Shown here: positions 28,568 to 38,115 of the stretch, one piece after another
How positions within the stretch are numbered: the stretch's first letter is position 1
How the letters are laid out: each line of letters starts with the position of its first letter
NCBI RefSeq assembly: GCF_014192335.1
Contig: NZ_JACHXU010000033.1
Span: 18,987 to 82,986, forward strand
Source: Aporhodopirellula rubra
GTDB lineage: Bacteria; Planctomycetota; Planctomycetia; Pirellulales; Pirellulaceae
Length of the DNA: 64,000 bases
Reading direction: 5' to 3'
Translations under genes and position numbers: made by a program
Notes under the pieces: model-generated
The model's input: the letters and a program-made list of their open reading frames with translations, nothing else
Told to the model about the DNA's origin: nothing
Database searches by the model: none

Positions 28568-30772
28568 ATGCCTTCCCGTGCCCCGCTGCAGCGAAAAATA
28601 CACGGTCTCGACTGTGTCGAAGAGGTCTCGATGCTCAAGCGTGAGTTGCTCCCGCTCGTCGAAGATGAATCGCGACTGACGTTTGATCTCTTGCGTGCCA
28701 AGCTGACGATCGATGTCAACGGCACATCTCGATCGACAGAGGAGATCGACGCGGCGATCCAACGTACCGGATTGCGATTCGAACCGTGGGTGGATTCCTC
28801 ACCATCGGACGAACCCGTTTCGTTTTGGCAGAAACACCGTCGTGCCATCCTGACCGCGATCAGCGGCCTGTGTGGTGTGATCGGGTGGTTGCTGCAGACT
28901 TTTTACGGTCGGTCGGACAATGTTGCCGGAGAACTTGCTCAATCATCCGAACTCGGTATCTCGCCGATCGCCGCGACCATTTACTTGGTCGGCATCATTG
29001 CGGGGTTGATCCTTGTGCTGCCCAAAGCATGGCGATCGCTCGTCTCGATGCGACCGGACATGAACCTGCTCATGAGCGTCGCGGTCGTTGGCGCGATTGC
29101 GATCGGAGAATGGTTCGAGGCCTCCACGGTCGCATTCTTGTTTTCGCTATCTCTGTTGCTCGAATCGTGGAGCATCGGACGTGCTCGACGCGCGATCAGC
29201 GCTCTGATGCAATGGACACCGCCGGTCGCGAGGCTGGTTAGTGAATCAGGCGACGTGCTGGAGACACCACCCGATGAGATCGCGATCGGATCGACGCTGC
29301 AGATACGTCCGGGCGACAAGGTGCCACTCGATGGCGTCGTGCTTTCGGGGACGAGTGACATCGATCAGTCACCGATTACAGGCGAAAGCGTCCCGATCGA
29401 AAAAGAAGTGGGTGACACTGTTTATGCCGGCACGATCAATGGTGACGGTGTTCTCACGATGCAGACTACCAAGACGTCCGACGACTCGACGCTCGCGCGG
29501 ATCATTCGCATGGTCAGTGAAGCGGGATCGAAACGAGCCAACGCCGAACAGTGGGTCGAAAAGTTCGCCGCGATTTACACACCGATTGTTTTCGCATCAG
29601 CGCTGCTCGTGATGCTCATTCCGCCGTTGTTGTTTGCGGCTTCCTGGAATGATTGGATCTATCGCTCACTCGTGCTGTTGGTTATTGCCTGCCCGTGTGC
29701 GTTGGTGATTTCGACACCCGTTAGCGTCATTTCCGCGCTGACATCGGCGGCCCGGCACGGCGTTTTAATCAAAGGGGGTGTGTTCATCGAACTGCCCGCT
29801 GCTCTCGATGCGATCGCGTTCGACAAAACAGGGACGCTCACGCACGGCGAACCCGCGGTTTCCGAAATTGTGCTCGGCATTGATGGAAGCGACGTGCCGA
29901 TCCTCGACGAGCAAGCCTTCCTATCGCTCGCCGCCTCGATCGCGTCTCAGAGCAGTCATCCGTTGTCCCTCGCGATCGTCGACTATGCGCGTGAGAGCGA
30001 CGTTCAGACCACCGCTGCTACGGATGTTGTTGCGATTCCTGGCAAGGGAACGACGGCGATGGTGGATGGGCAATCGATTTGGATGGGATCCGAGCGGTTG
30101 ATGAAGGATCGTGCGATCAGTTGCAGTCGCACCAAGGGGCTCCTCAACGAAGCGAAGTTTCGCGACCACAGTGTCGTTATCGTAGGTGATTCAGAACGTG
30201 TGCTTGGGATCGTCCTGTTGCGAGATCCGGTGCGCAGCATCGCTCACGGTGTCATTGCTCGGCTTCGCGAGTCCGGGATTCACAACATCTCCATGTTGAC
30301 TGGAGATCATGATGCGGCCGCTCAGCGGGTTGCCGAGCAAGCGGGCATCGATGACGTGCACTCGCAGCTCCTCCCTGAGGACAAGGTCGAAGTGATCGGG
30401 CTGATGGTCGAAGAGTATGGGAACGTGGCGATGGTGGGCGACGGGGTGAACGATGCTCCCGCTCTCGCGATCGCAACACTCGGGATTGCGATGGGTGGTA
30501 GCGGCAGCGACGCAGCCATCGAAACTGCCGATATCACTCTGATGTCCGATGATCTTAATTTGCTGCCTTGGTTGCGTGAGCATTCTGTGCGCACGCTCTT
30601 GATCATTCGCCAAAACATCATCTTCGCGTTAAGCATCAAATTCATCTTTGTGTTACTCACCTTTTTGGGGTATGCCTCCTTGTGGGCCGCCATCGCCGCG
30701 GACACGGGGGCATCGCTGTTGGTGATTTTCAACGCGCTGCGGTTACTGCAAACGCGATCCACTACCGGGTAA
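28568..30772 (+). CDS. Heavy-metal P1B-type ATPase (Zn/Cd/Pb exporter, ZntA/CadA-like)
   Basis: It pumps divalent soft metals out of the cytoplasm using ATP. The N-terminus has an HMA-like domain with HGLDCVEEV; only one Cys, not the usual CxxC. The core shows transmembrane CPC (residues 375-377), phosphorylation motif DKTGTLT (Asp 419), SSHPLSLA (HP motif), LPEDKVE and GDGVNDAPAL (624 on). The last membrane segments match ZntA: IRQNI...K near the seventh, and ADTGAS in the eighth, which supports Zn/Cd/Pb rather than copper. 734 residues, normal length. Starts at ATG 28568. A small DUF167 gene follows after 37 bases. No MerR/ArsR-type regulator is next to it. Confidence 0.92.
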   Translation: MPSRAPLQRKIHGLDCVEEVSMLKRELLPLVEDESRLTFDLLRAKLTIDVNGTSRSTEEIDAAIQRTGLRFEPWVDSSPSDEPVSFWQKHRRAILTAISGLCGVIGWLLQTFYGRSDNVAGELAQSSELGISPIAATIYLVGIIAGLILVLPKAWRSLVSMRPDMNLLMSVAVVGAIAIGEWFEASTVAFLFSLSLLLESWSIGRARRAISALMQWTPPVARLVSESGDVLETPPDEIAIGSTLQIRPGDKVPLDGVVLSGTSDIDQSPITGESVPIEKEVGDTVYAGTINGDGVLTMQTTKTSDDSTLARIIRMVSEAGSKRANAEQWVEKFAAIYTPIVFASALLVMLIPPLLFAASWNDWIYRSLVLLVIACPCALVISTPVSVISALTSAARHGVLIKGGVFIELPAALDAIAFDKTGTLTHGEPAVSEIVLGIDGSDVPILDEQAFLSLAASIASQSSHPLSLAIVDYARESDVQTTAATDVVAIPGKGTTAMVDGQSIWMGSERLMKDRAISCSRTKGLLNEAKFRDHSVVIVGDSERVLGIVLLRDPVRSIAHGVIARLRESGIHNISMLTGDHDAAAQRVAEQAGIDDVHSQLLPEDKVEVIGLMVEEYGNVAMVGDGVNDAPALAIATLGIAMGGSGSDAAIETADITLMSDDLNLLPWLREHSVRTLLIIRQNIIFALSIKFIFVLLTFLGYASLWAAIAADTGASLLVIFNALRLLQTRSTTG

Positions 30773-30809
30773 GCGTGCCCGCACGAAAACTGTCACTACC
30801 TAAACTTCC

Positions 30810-31103
30810 ATGATCGAAGTACGCGAAACGAAAGACGGCTGCACCTTCAAAATTCGCGCGACCCCGAAGGCCAAGAAACCTTCTATCGGCGGAGAACACG
30901 ACGGTTCGCTGAAGGTGGTGGTTGCCGCGCCCGCCGAAGATGGAAAGGCGAACGCGGCCGTCATTGCCGCAATCGCGAAATGGCTGGGAACGAGTAAATC
31001 GCATATCGACATTATTGCCGGGCACACCGCGAGGGTGAAAACCATTCACGTGACCGGCATGCCGAAAGAGACTCTGATCGGTGCGATCGAATCGGCCGGG
31101 TGA
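30810..31103 (+). CDS. DUF167 / YggU-family protein
   Basis: A 97-residue cytoplasmic protein of unknown function found widely in bacteria. Family features seen: an early KIRATPKAKK segment, the loop EDGKANAAVIAAIAKWLGTSKS and the C-terminal VTGMPKETLIGAI helix. The start ATG at 30810 lies 37 bases after the metal ATPase stop codon, so it may share that transcript. The link to metal export is only positional. Confidence 0.85.
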   Translation: MIEVRETKDGCTFKIRATPKAKKPSIGGEHDGSLKVVVAAPAEDGKANAAVIAAIAKWLGTSKSHIDIIAGHTARVKTIHVTGMPKETLIGAIESAG

Positions 31104-31466
31104 TAGGTGTCCCTTCATCCGGCGACCCGTATGCCGATAAGCTCCCTCAACGGATGATCGCTGAGAAAAACGATCCGCCGATACGGCCCCGCACGCAACC
31201 GTTGGTTTAGCCCGTTGAGCGAGAGATGCGCCGCGACTGGGCTGTTAGAAGGCTGGGCTGGCGGGCAGAAAGCAGTAGGGGCCCGGTCAGACATCGTTCG
31301 CCAAAACGTCAACCCGCCGATCAGTGAACTGTTCTGTCTAATCGCGCGCTTAAAAATACGTCGCACGGGTCGCATGGGCCGTGAAATCGCAGTTAAACTG
31401 GGGGGCAATGTGGATCATTAAAGTGATCCGATGATCTCTCGCCTTCGTGCGAATCCCCACTAGTCA
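31104..31466. other. Intergenic region, about 360 bases
   Basis: No gene with recognisable protein content is seen. A small perfect hairpin GGATCA-ttaaag-TGATCC lies at 31412-31429, 38 bases before the ThuA gene. It could be an operator or RNA hairpin; no T-run follows, so it is not a clear terminator. Confidence 0.45.
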
Positions 31467-32528
31467 ATGTCCGTAAATTCAGCTTCGATAATGGCAAAAA
31501 TCAAATACCTGCTCCTCGCGTTGTTCGCATTCAATGGAATTGTTGCAGAGGCGGCACCGCTGGTCTTCGAAGGCGAATCTGGCATCGGAAAGGGGAAACA
31601 CATTGTTTTTCTGGCAGGCGATCATGAATATCGTTCCGAGGAATCTTTGCCGGCACTGGCTCGGATTCTCGCGAAACATCATGGATTCAAATGCACGGTC
31701 CTGTTCAACATTGATCCGGAAACCGGCGAAATTGTGGCGGGAACCCCTTCAAACATGCCGGGCCTCGAAGCACTTGAGACCGCGGATCTCGCCGTCGTGT
31801 TCTTGCGGTTTCAAAATCTTCCAGGCGACCAAATGAAACACCTCGACACGTACCTGCGTCGCGGAGGCCCGGTTGTCGGAATGCGTACCGCAACCCACGC
31901 GTTCCAAATTCCCAAAGACCAGCCGTACTCGAAGTATTCCTTCAAGAGTGACGCCAGCGGTTACGAGCTCGGCTTCGGCCATCAAGTGCTCGGCCAGACC
32001 TGGGTCGGTCACTATGGGCGCAATCATCGACAAAGCACACGAATCTCTGTACTCGACTCGATGAAAGACCACCCGATTTTGCGTGGAGTGGAAGACGTCT
32101 GGGTTCAAGCCGGTGCGTACGTTGGGAAGCCTGTTGATGGTCAAATTTTGACGATGGCACAACCGCTCGAAGGCATGACCCCGGATTCTCCCGTCGTCGA
32201 AAGTCTCCCGCCACAGCCGTCCGAATGGACTCGCACCTATCAGTCAGCCGATGGCAAGGAAGGACGCGTTTTTACCTCGCTATACGGTACACCCGAAGAC
32301 ATTACGAATGATGGTTATCGCCGCATGATGGTCAACGGAATGCTCTGGGCGATCGGTTTGGAAGACGCTATCACGCCTGATCTCAACGTTGAGTTCGTCG
32401 GTCCATTCCAACCGAATACGTTTGGTAACCAAACTCATGCACTGGGAATCAAACCCGAAATGTATGAGGGGTTTGAAAGCCCAATTCCGGCAAACAACAA
32501 CACCAACAAGCCGAAGAAGAAAAAGTAA
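31467..32528 (+). CDS. Exported ThuA-domain protein
   Basis: ThuA-like proteins have a class I glutamine-amidotransferase-like fold and are linked to trehalose/glycoside use in other bacteria; a precise activity is not established. The protein has a signal peptide (hydrophobic YLLLALFAFNGIVAEA) and the family core: FLAGDHEYRSEESLPAL, LAVVFLRFQNLP, RRGGPVVGMRTATHAF, GHYGRNHRQSTRI and MLWAIGLED near the end. The tail is lysine rich (KPKKKK). The start may be 31467 or the in-frame ATG 31491, which begins directly with the signal core. No operon partner nearby. Confidence 0.85.
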   Translation: MSVNSASIMAKIKYLLLALFAFNGIVAEAAPLVFEGESGIGKGKHIVFLAGDHEYRSEESLPALARILAKHHGFKCTVLFNIDPETGEIVAGTPSNMPGLEALETADLAVVFLRFQNLPGDQMKHLDTYLRRGGPVVGMRTATHAFQIPKDQPYSKYSFKSDASGYELGFGHQVLGQTWVGHYGRNHRQSTRISVLDSMKDHPILRGVEDVWVQAGAYVGKPVDGQILTMAQPLEGMTPDSPVVESLPPQPSEWTRTYQSADGKEGRVFTSLYGTPEDITNDGYRRMMVNGMLWAIGLEDAITPDLNVEFVGPFQPNTFGNQTHALGIKPEMYEGFESPIPANNNTNKPKKKK

Positions 32529-32754
32529 ACGCCGGCGCGGTTGTCTCTTAATCGACGCCTTTGCCTCTTCCGCGAACGGACATTGTCCATCAGGCGTTTG
32601 AACGCTGGTAGCCTCTGCGGCGATCTCCGACGGTCAGTTTTTCACTTGAGCAAGTGACCGAGGGATCTAAGTTGCTCGCGAACTCGGGGCAGTCGTTTTC
32701 AACCTTCGTGACCATTGCCGTGATTCGATTCGCGGCCGTAGCGGATCCTATCCG

Positions 32755-33744
32755 TTACGATTCATAGCCACGCGGATGCGATTGGTGCCATCGCCAAGCG
32801 GTTGCGACGACTTCTCGAACGTCCGTGTACTTGGCTTTCCAGTCCAATACCTTTTCGGCGAGCGTAGCGTCCGCGACGAGTTCCGCCGGGTCTCCCGGTC
32901 GTCGCTCGCCCATCACGACGGGAATCGGGTGTCCGGTGACTTCGCGACATGCGTCGACGATTTCACGAACGCTGACGCCTTTGCCCGTGCCGAGATTGAC
33001 GCAAATCCCCTCGCCCGGTTGCAGCCTCTCGAGGGCTCGCAGGTGCGCGTCGGCTAAGTCTTCGACGTGGATGTAATCCCGGATGCACGTTCCGTCCGGC
33101 GTTGGGTAGTCGTCGCCGAAAATCGTGATGCTCTCCCGTTGCCCAAGTGCGACCTGCAACACGATCGGAATCAGGTGCGACTCCGGGTCGTGGTGTTCGC
33201 CGATTTCGCCGCCCGCATGTGCACCGGCGGCGTTGAAGTATCTCAGCGCCGCGTAGCCGAACCCGTACGCGTGGGCATAATCGGCGAGTGCCCGTTCGAT
33301 TACTAGTTTTGTGAAACCGTAAGGGTTAATCGGATTCTGCGGAGTCGTTTCGGCAATCGGCATTTTTTCCGGCTGCCCATAAGTGGCCGTTGTACTGCTG
33401 AAGACGATTTTCTTGACGTCGGCCCGTCGCATTGCCTCGAGAAGCGAGAGTGTCGCGACGACGTTGTTTTGATAATAAATCGCCGGTTTGCGTACGGACT
33501 CTCCGACTTCGGCGAACGCGGCGAAGTGCATAACTACGTCGATGTCGTTGTCGCGTAATGTTTTTTCGACGAGAGCGGAATCGGTTAATTCGCCCTCGAC
33601 AAACGTGTCTTGGGGGACCGATTGGCAGTGGCCTCGGGAGAGGTTATCGAAAACGACTACTCGGTGACCTTCGGAAATCAACCGTGCGACGGCGTGTGAT
33701 CCGATATATCCGGCGCCACCTACAACCAAAACGTTCATCTGCAT
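32755..33744 (-). CDS. galE: UDP-glucose 4-epimerase
   Basis: It interconverts UDP-glucose and UDP-galactose with bound NAD. Short-chain dehydrogenase signs: Rossmann motif VGGAGYIGSH, the catalytic Ser region FSSTTATYG, the YxxxK motif in NPYGFTKLVIE, and ALRYFNAAGAH. The 329-residue length is normal. The frame opens with TTG 33747; ATG 33744 or 33738 is more likely. The neighbour on the other side is the divergent xerD, and no other gal gene is near. Its partner pathway is probably surface polysaccharide synthesis, as with the dehydrogenase at 104, but that is inference. Confidence 0.95.
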   Translation of the reverse strand: MQMNVLVVGGAGYIGSHAVARLISEGHRVVVFDNLSRGHCQSVPQDTFVEGELTDSALVEKTLRDNDIDVVMHFAAFAEVGESVRKPAIYYQNNVVATLSLLEAMRRADVKKIVFSSTTATYGQPEKMPIAETTPQNPINPYGFTKLVIERALADYAHAYGFGYAALRYFNAAGAHAGGEIGEHHDPESHLIPIVLQVALGQRESITIFGDDYPTPDGTCIRDYIHVEDLADAHLRALERLQPGEGICVNLGTGKGVSVREIVDACREVTGHPIPVVMGERRPGDPAELVADATLAEKVLDWKAKYTDVREVVATAWRWHQSHPRGYES

Positions 33745-33857
33745 CAATCAATGGGGAGCAAGGGTCGATAAGACTTGCATGGTAATCAATCAGACGATTT
33801 GCTAACACGGGACTCGAATGCCCACCAACGGTCGGATCAGGCGACGGGAGAAAAAAC

Positions 33858-34811
33858 ATGGCGAAACGACTGACAAAGCTGCAGCAACTGCAAAACGGGG
33901 CGGCAGCGCCTAAGAAAGTCGAGTCGGGAGATTCGATCTGTTCAGATTTCCACGTCTATCTGAAACGGGAATGCCACCTCGCCAAAAATACCATCGATGC
34001 CTATCGCCGCGACATGAAACAGTTCGTCGCGTGGCTCGATGGACGTAAACCGGCGGATATGAAGGTGAACGACCTCTCTGATTTCATCGGGTTTTTACAC
34101 GATCGCAATCTCGCTCCCGCGTCAATTTCTCGCAACATCGTCGCCGTTCGTACGTTTTACAAATACCTTCAACTCGAAGGCATCGCGACGGAAAACCCGG
34201 CTGAGCTGCTCGCGACGCAGAAGTCCTGGCAGAGGATGCCTGGCGTCATGTCGCCGACCGAGGTTGAAGCGTTCCTCTCGGCGGTGAAGAAGAGTGATCA
34301 ATTTTGGGAACGTGACCGCGCGATTCTCGAAGTCCTGTACGCAACCGGATGTCGCGCATCGGAAGTTTGCTCGTTGCGAGTTCGTGATCTCTCATTGCCG
34401 GAAAAACATCTGCGATGCCACGGCAAAGGTGACAAGCAACGGATGGTTCCGATCGGCGGCCGCGCGATCGCAGCGATCGAACTGTATCTCTCGCAAGCTC
34501 GGGGGATTCTCGCAGCACGGGCCCCATCTCTCTGCGACGAGTTGTTCCTATCGCGAGGTGGCAGACCACTCGATCGAGTGCAACTTTGGCGATTGGTGAA
34601 GCGATACGCCGAACGTGCCGGAATTCTTTCCGAGATCAGTCCGCACTCATTGCGACATAGTTTTGCGACGCATCTACTCGCCGGCGGCGCTGACCTCCGG
34701 CAGGTCCAGGAAATGCTCGGGCACGCGAGCATCCAAACAACGCAGATCTACACGCATGTTGAACATAGCCGGTTGCAACGCGTCCACCGCGAGTTTCATC
34801 CGCGGGCATAA
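33858..34811 (+). CDS. xerD: Site-specific tyrosine recombinase XerD-like
   Basis: XerC/XerD recombinases resolve chromosome dimers at dif. The 317-residue protein has the N-terminal SAM-like core-binding domain (NTIDAYRRDMKQFVAWL, SISRNIVAVRTFYKYL), then the catalytic domain with the first Arg in ATGCRASEVCSLR, HSLRHSFATH (His and second Arg), LGHASIQTTQIYTH (second His and catalytic Tyr). GGGAG lies about eight bases before ATG 33858. Whether it is XerC or XerD cannot be decided with certainty; HSFATHLLAGGADLRQVQEMLGH is close to XerD. Ends with a 16-base overlap of the convergent methyltransferase. Confidence 0.9.
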   Translation: MAKRLTKLQQLQNGAAAPKKVESGDSICSDFHVYLKRECHLAKNTIDAYRRDMKQFVAWLDGRKPADMKVNDLSDFIGFLHDRNLAPASISRNIVAVRTFYKYLQLEGIATENPAELLATQKSWQRMPGVMSPTEVEAFLSAVKKSDQFWERDRAILEVLYATGCRASEVCSLRVRDLSLPEKHLRCHGKGDKQRMVPIGGRAIAAIELYLSQARGILAARAPSLCDELFLSRGGRPLDRVQLWRLVKRYAERAGILSEISPHSLRHSFATHLLAGGADLRQVQEMLGHASIQTTQIYTHVEHSRLQRVHREFHPRA

Positions 34812-35596
34812 TCGCGATCGGATTGTCTCGTTGCGATCATCACTTCACGCTTGCCACCCTTAGGACCGGGGACTCGGAGCACGTCCAAACCGACTGCCTC
34901 CATTCGGTGACGGATCTCGGTCGCGACGCAGTACGTCACCAGCCGACCGCCTGGTCGGAGACGTTGTACAAGCATCCGCAAGAACGGGATCTCCCAAAGC
35001 TCTGGGTTTGTCTTTGGATCAAACGCGTCTAAATAAACGGCGTCTGCAATCACGTTCGCGTGTGCAGCGAAGTCGCGGGCATCACCCACGACAAGTTCAA
35101 CCTCGTGCATCGCCGACAATTTCCAATGCGATGAAAAAAGTGATCCTGAATCGCGTTGCCGATCCACGAACGTCGTTTCGATCTGCTCGGCATACCAATT
35201 CAGAAATTGTTCTGCCAACTCAGGCTGGTGCAACCCTCGCGAAAGATCGAGCAAGCGGAGCGTTTCGCACATCAGGGGGCGTCGTTCCACACTGATGAAT
35301 TTCAACGGACGCTCGTAACGCACCATTCGATCCAGTGTGCGGAGCATCGACAAACCGGTGCCAAAACCGATTTCGAGTATCGTCGACGGCCAACCGGAAA
35401 ACGTGTCCGTTCCCGTTTCGATCGAGCAGCCGCCGTTGATCAGATAGACGTGATCGCACTCCGAAGCGGCGCCGCATCGGCTGTGATACGACACCTCGTT
35501 GTCGACATGGACCAACGTTCGGCTGTCGTCGTCCGTAATTTCAATCAACCAGTCAGGTTGTGGGCAAGACAATTGCACACGTCGTGGCGGGGCCAT
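34796..35596 (-). CDS. MnmD-like SAM-dependent methyltransferase (tRNA wobble-uridine modification)
   Basis: Probably the MnmD domain of the MnmC pathway: methylation of 5-aminomethyl-2-thiouridine in tRNA wobble positions. Motifs: SAM-binding ILEIGFGTGLS, the family motif YLDAFDPKTNPELW, and LVTYCVATEIRHRMEAVG near the end. No FAD oxidoreductase domain is fused, so it is a stand-alone MnmD. The start is taken at ATG 35596; the open frame extends to 35641. Its stop overlaps xerD by 16 bases. The assignment to tRNA modification is by family. Confidence 0.82.
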   Translation of the reverse strand: MAPPRRVQLSCPQPDWLIEITDDDSRTLVHVDNEVSYHSRCGAASECDHVYLINGGCSIETGTDTFSGWPSTILEIGFGTGLSMLRTLDRMVRYERPLKFISVERRPLMCETLRLLDLSRGLHQPELAEQFLNWYAEQIETTFVDRQRDSGSLFSSHWKLSAMHEVELVVGDARDFAAHANVIADAVYLDAFDPKTNPELWEIPFLRMLVQRLRPGGRLVTYCVATEIRHRMEAVGLDVLRVPGPKGGKREVMIATRQSDRDYARG

Positions 35597-35662
35597 GAGG
35601 CGAGAATCCCATTGACCGAATCTCGTCGTAGCCGAACCCACAACGGGTTCGCTTCTGACGGA

Positions 35663-36655
35663 CTACGACAGCACTGATTCTGCCATAGCTTCGAGTCGAT
35701 TGCGACCGGAGGCTTTTGCGTTGTAGAGCATCTGGTCGCAACGACCAAACACGTCTTCCCAGTTTTCGTCGACACCGGCTTCCACGAGCCCCGCACTGGC
35801 CGTGACGCGAATTTCAATGTCGCCAATTTGCATGGTCATTTCAGCGAGTCGATTCAGCATTGTTTCGATTTGCTGTCGAACCGGATCAATCGTTTGTGCC
35901 GTGATCATGACCGAGAACTCTTCGCCGCCGAATCGAACGATCGAGGAGTCCGCCGAAATCGTTGCCACCATCTCTTTTGCGACGCGTTGCAGAACAACAT
36001 CACCGACACAGTGTCCGTAGGTGTCGTTAATCTCTTTGAACCGATCCAAATCGATTAATGCCACAAAAAGTGATCGGCCTTGGCTTTGTGCGTCGCTCAG
36101 AAAACGCGAGTATCGTCGTTGTAAATTTCGCCGGTTGGACAATCCCGTGAGCGGATCATTGTCGGCCTCCGCGAGATAGCCGAGCACCATCCGTTGGCGT
36201 TCAATCGAAAATCGAATCACGCGGATCAGCGACGCCGTCGTGAAATGGCCCTTGGCGATATAGTCTTGAGCACCACACTGGATCGCTCGAATCGCCAAAT
36301 CGTCATCGTCCTGGCCGGTCAAAACAATGATCGGCAAACACGAATCGAACGCACGTAACTGTTCAAACGATTCGGCGCCGCGGGCATCGGGGAGATTGAT
36401 GTCCACGAGTGCGACGTCGTAGTCGTGGTTTTGCAATCGGTCGATCGCCGCGCACATGTTGCTAACGTGATCGACGGAGATGCTGACTTTGTTTTGTTTC
36501 GCGAATGACCGTTCGATGATCGAAGCGTCCATCGGATCGTCTTCAATTAAGAGAACGCGATGATGCTTGCCTGCACATCGGACACTCGCAAAATCCAGCG
36601 TCCCGCTTTGTTTCTGTTGTTCTAGTTCGCGGATGATGTTTTCGTACTCGCCCAT
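35663..36655 (-). CDS. Response-regulator diguanylate cyclase (receiver-GGDEF)
   Basis: It makes cyclic-di-GMP when its receiver domain is phosphorylated. The receiver is at about residues 35-150: acidic pair LLIEDDPMD, phospho-Asp in VALVDINLPD, Thr in IVLTGQDD and Lys in YIAKGH. The GGDEF domain follows, with NDPLTGLSNRR, DLDRFKEINDTYGHCVGD and active-site GGEEF. The inhibitory I-site RxxD is not visible upstream of GGEEF (SADS in its place). ATG 36655 leaves a sensible start; the frame opens at 36706. No partner kinase is next to it. Confidence 0.9.
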   Translation of the reverse strand: MGEYENIIRELEQQKQSGTLDFASVRCAGKHHRVLLIEDDPMDASIIERSFAKQNKVSISVDHVSNMCAAIDRLQNHDYDVALVDINLPDARGAESFEQLRAFDSCLPIIVLTGQDDDDLAIRAIQCGAQDYIAKGHFTTASLIRVIRFSIERQRMVLGYLAEADNDPLTGLSNRRNLQRRYSRFLSDAQSQGRSLFVALIDLDRFKEINDTYGHCVGDVVLQRVAKEMVATISADSSIVRFGGEEFSVMITAQTIDPVRQQIETMLNRLAEMTMQIGDIEIRVTASAGLVEAGVDENWEDVFGRCDQMLYNAKASGRNRLEAMAESVLS

Positions 36656-36868
36656 GTTCTCAATGCCCCAGCGCCTGAATTGAAATCGCGGTCGGAAGGA
36701 ACACAAGACTTACTTGCTTTCCCGCACGACCACGTCAAAACATGGGATAGGTAACATGGCCTTGCCTTCGGAATGCGGAACGTTGACATGCATTCACTGC
36801 AATCTCCGAAGCCTATATTCCGGTTTTATGCAATGATCCGTTTGTGTCGGTTTCACGGGCTCCGGAGC

Positions 36869-37798
36869 TTATGTTTTTTTACTGCCCCGAAGGAACTTGC
36901 TCATCGCCGCTGGGAGTGGTGACTCAATCGTTTTTTGTTCGCCCGTGACGGGATGAACGAACGACAACGAGGCGGCGTGTAAGGCGATCCGTCTGCGAAT
37001 CCAACGAGGATGCTGGGCTCGCTCTGGTTCGTATCGTGTGTCCCCCAGAATCGGGTGCATGGCGTAGGCGAACTGAACACGAATTTGGTTGCGTTTGCCG
37101 GTCTGCAAGACGACTTCGACATGCGTCGCGTCTTCCATTCGCTGCAGAACTTTGTAATGCGTGATCGCCTCTTCGCTGTGTTTTGACGGCGCCGTGACAT
37201 AGCGGTCCAGGTTATTTCCCGTCGCTAGATGCGAACGAAACGTTCCTTCGTCATCTGGGAGCGTTCCCGCGACGATGGCCGAGTAAACTCGTCGAGGTTT
37301 CTGATTTTTGAATTGCTCGATCAATTGCTCCGCGACGGCCGCGTGTTTGCCGAAGATCAGCAAACCGCTGACTTCGCGGTCGAGGCGATGAACCAGACAG
37401 GCTTCTCGTTCGCTGCGGGAGTGGCTGATGTAAATCGACACCCGCTCGACCAGAGTATTGGGATCACCACGATCTGTCGGAACGGTCAACGTGCCCGCTG
37501 CCTTATCAACGACGATCAGGTGTTCGTCCTCGTAGGCGACCGAAAACGTTCGGTCATCCCATCGTTTTTCCTTCTTCTCCCGATATCTCTGCGTCGGGTC
37601 GTATCGCACGGTCACGCTGTCGCCGGGTTCCAGCGGGTTCGCTGGATCGTCACAGGGCTCGCCGTCGACTGATACGCAGCCTCGATCGATCAACCCTCTG
37701 GATTGGCTGTGCGACGTCTCGCAGATGCGGCGTACGAACGCGTCGGTGCGTCCGGCGGTCTCTTCCGTGACGGTTTCGGAAAGCTGTTTCATCGCCAT
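36869..37798 (-). CDS. RluA-family pseudouridine synthase with S4 domain
   Basis: It isomerises specific uridines in rRNA or tRNA. An S4 RNA-binding domain (VRRICETSHSQSRGLIDRGCVSVDGEP) precedes the catalytic domain. The catalytic motif HRLDREVSGLLIF carries the family Asp, and RNQIRVQFAYAMHPILGD is the conserved RluA region. At 309 residues it has the normal length. Which uridine is modified cannot be told; RluC/RluD-like by layout. ATG 37798 is the first start codon. Divergent from the HAMP protein across about 320 bases. Confidence 0.9.
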   Translation of the reverse strand: MAMKQLSETVTEETAGRTDAFVRRICETSHSQSRGLIDRGCVSVDGEPCDDPANPLEPGDSVTVRYDPTQRYREKKEKRWDDRTFSVAYEDEHLIVVDKAAGTLTVPTDRGDPNTLVERVSIYISHSRSEREACLVHRLDREVSGLLIFGKHAAVAEQLIEQFKNQKPRRVYSAIVAGTLPDDEGTFRSHLATGNNLDRYVTAPSKHSEEAITHYKVLQRMEDATHVEVVLQTGKRNQIRVQFAYAMHPILGDTRYEPERAQHPRWIRRRIALHAASLSFVHPVTGEQKTIESPLPAAMSKFLRGSKKT

Positions 37799-38115
37799 AT
37801 CGGGGTCATTTCCTGCATGCAGTGCTCGGAGTCAATTTCGTAACAGGTGCGGATTGACGCGTAGAGTACCACCGGGACTCGAGACTCAGTATCCCTAACG
37901 AGTTTCGGCCGGAGGATGGTCACCGGGACAATCGCCACAATCGTCAATATCAGACGTTCGGGAACTTCCACGGGGCTCGATTTTGTCGTTTTGCGAACTC
38001 GTTCTGCCGGGGGGCGACCTAGCGTTGATGGCATCGACAACCTTTTTGTCGATTGTTGATTGCGACATTTTTCTCGCGTTCACCACCATACTCGTATCGC
38101 CAGATTTTTCTTGCT
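37799..38115. other. Divergent intergenic region, about 315 bases
   Basis: It lies between the starts of the pseudouridine synthase (minus) and the HAMP protein (plus), so it should hold both promoters. I see no clear hairpin or repeat, and no small gene with protein-like pattern. Confidence 0.4.

Noticed and set aside
33858..34811. Tyrosine recombinase as a phage integrase
   Set aside because: Length, lack of an N-terminal arm-binding domain and normal chromosomal neighbours fit a housekeeping XerC/XerD, and no phage genes are near.
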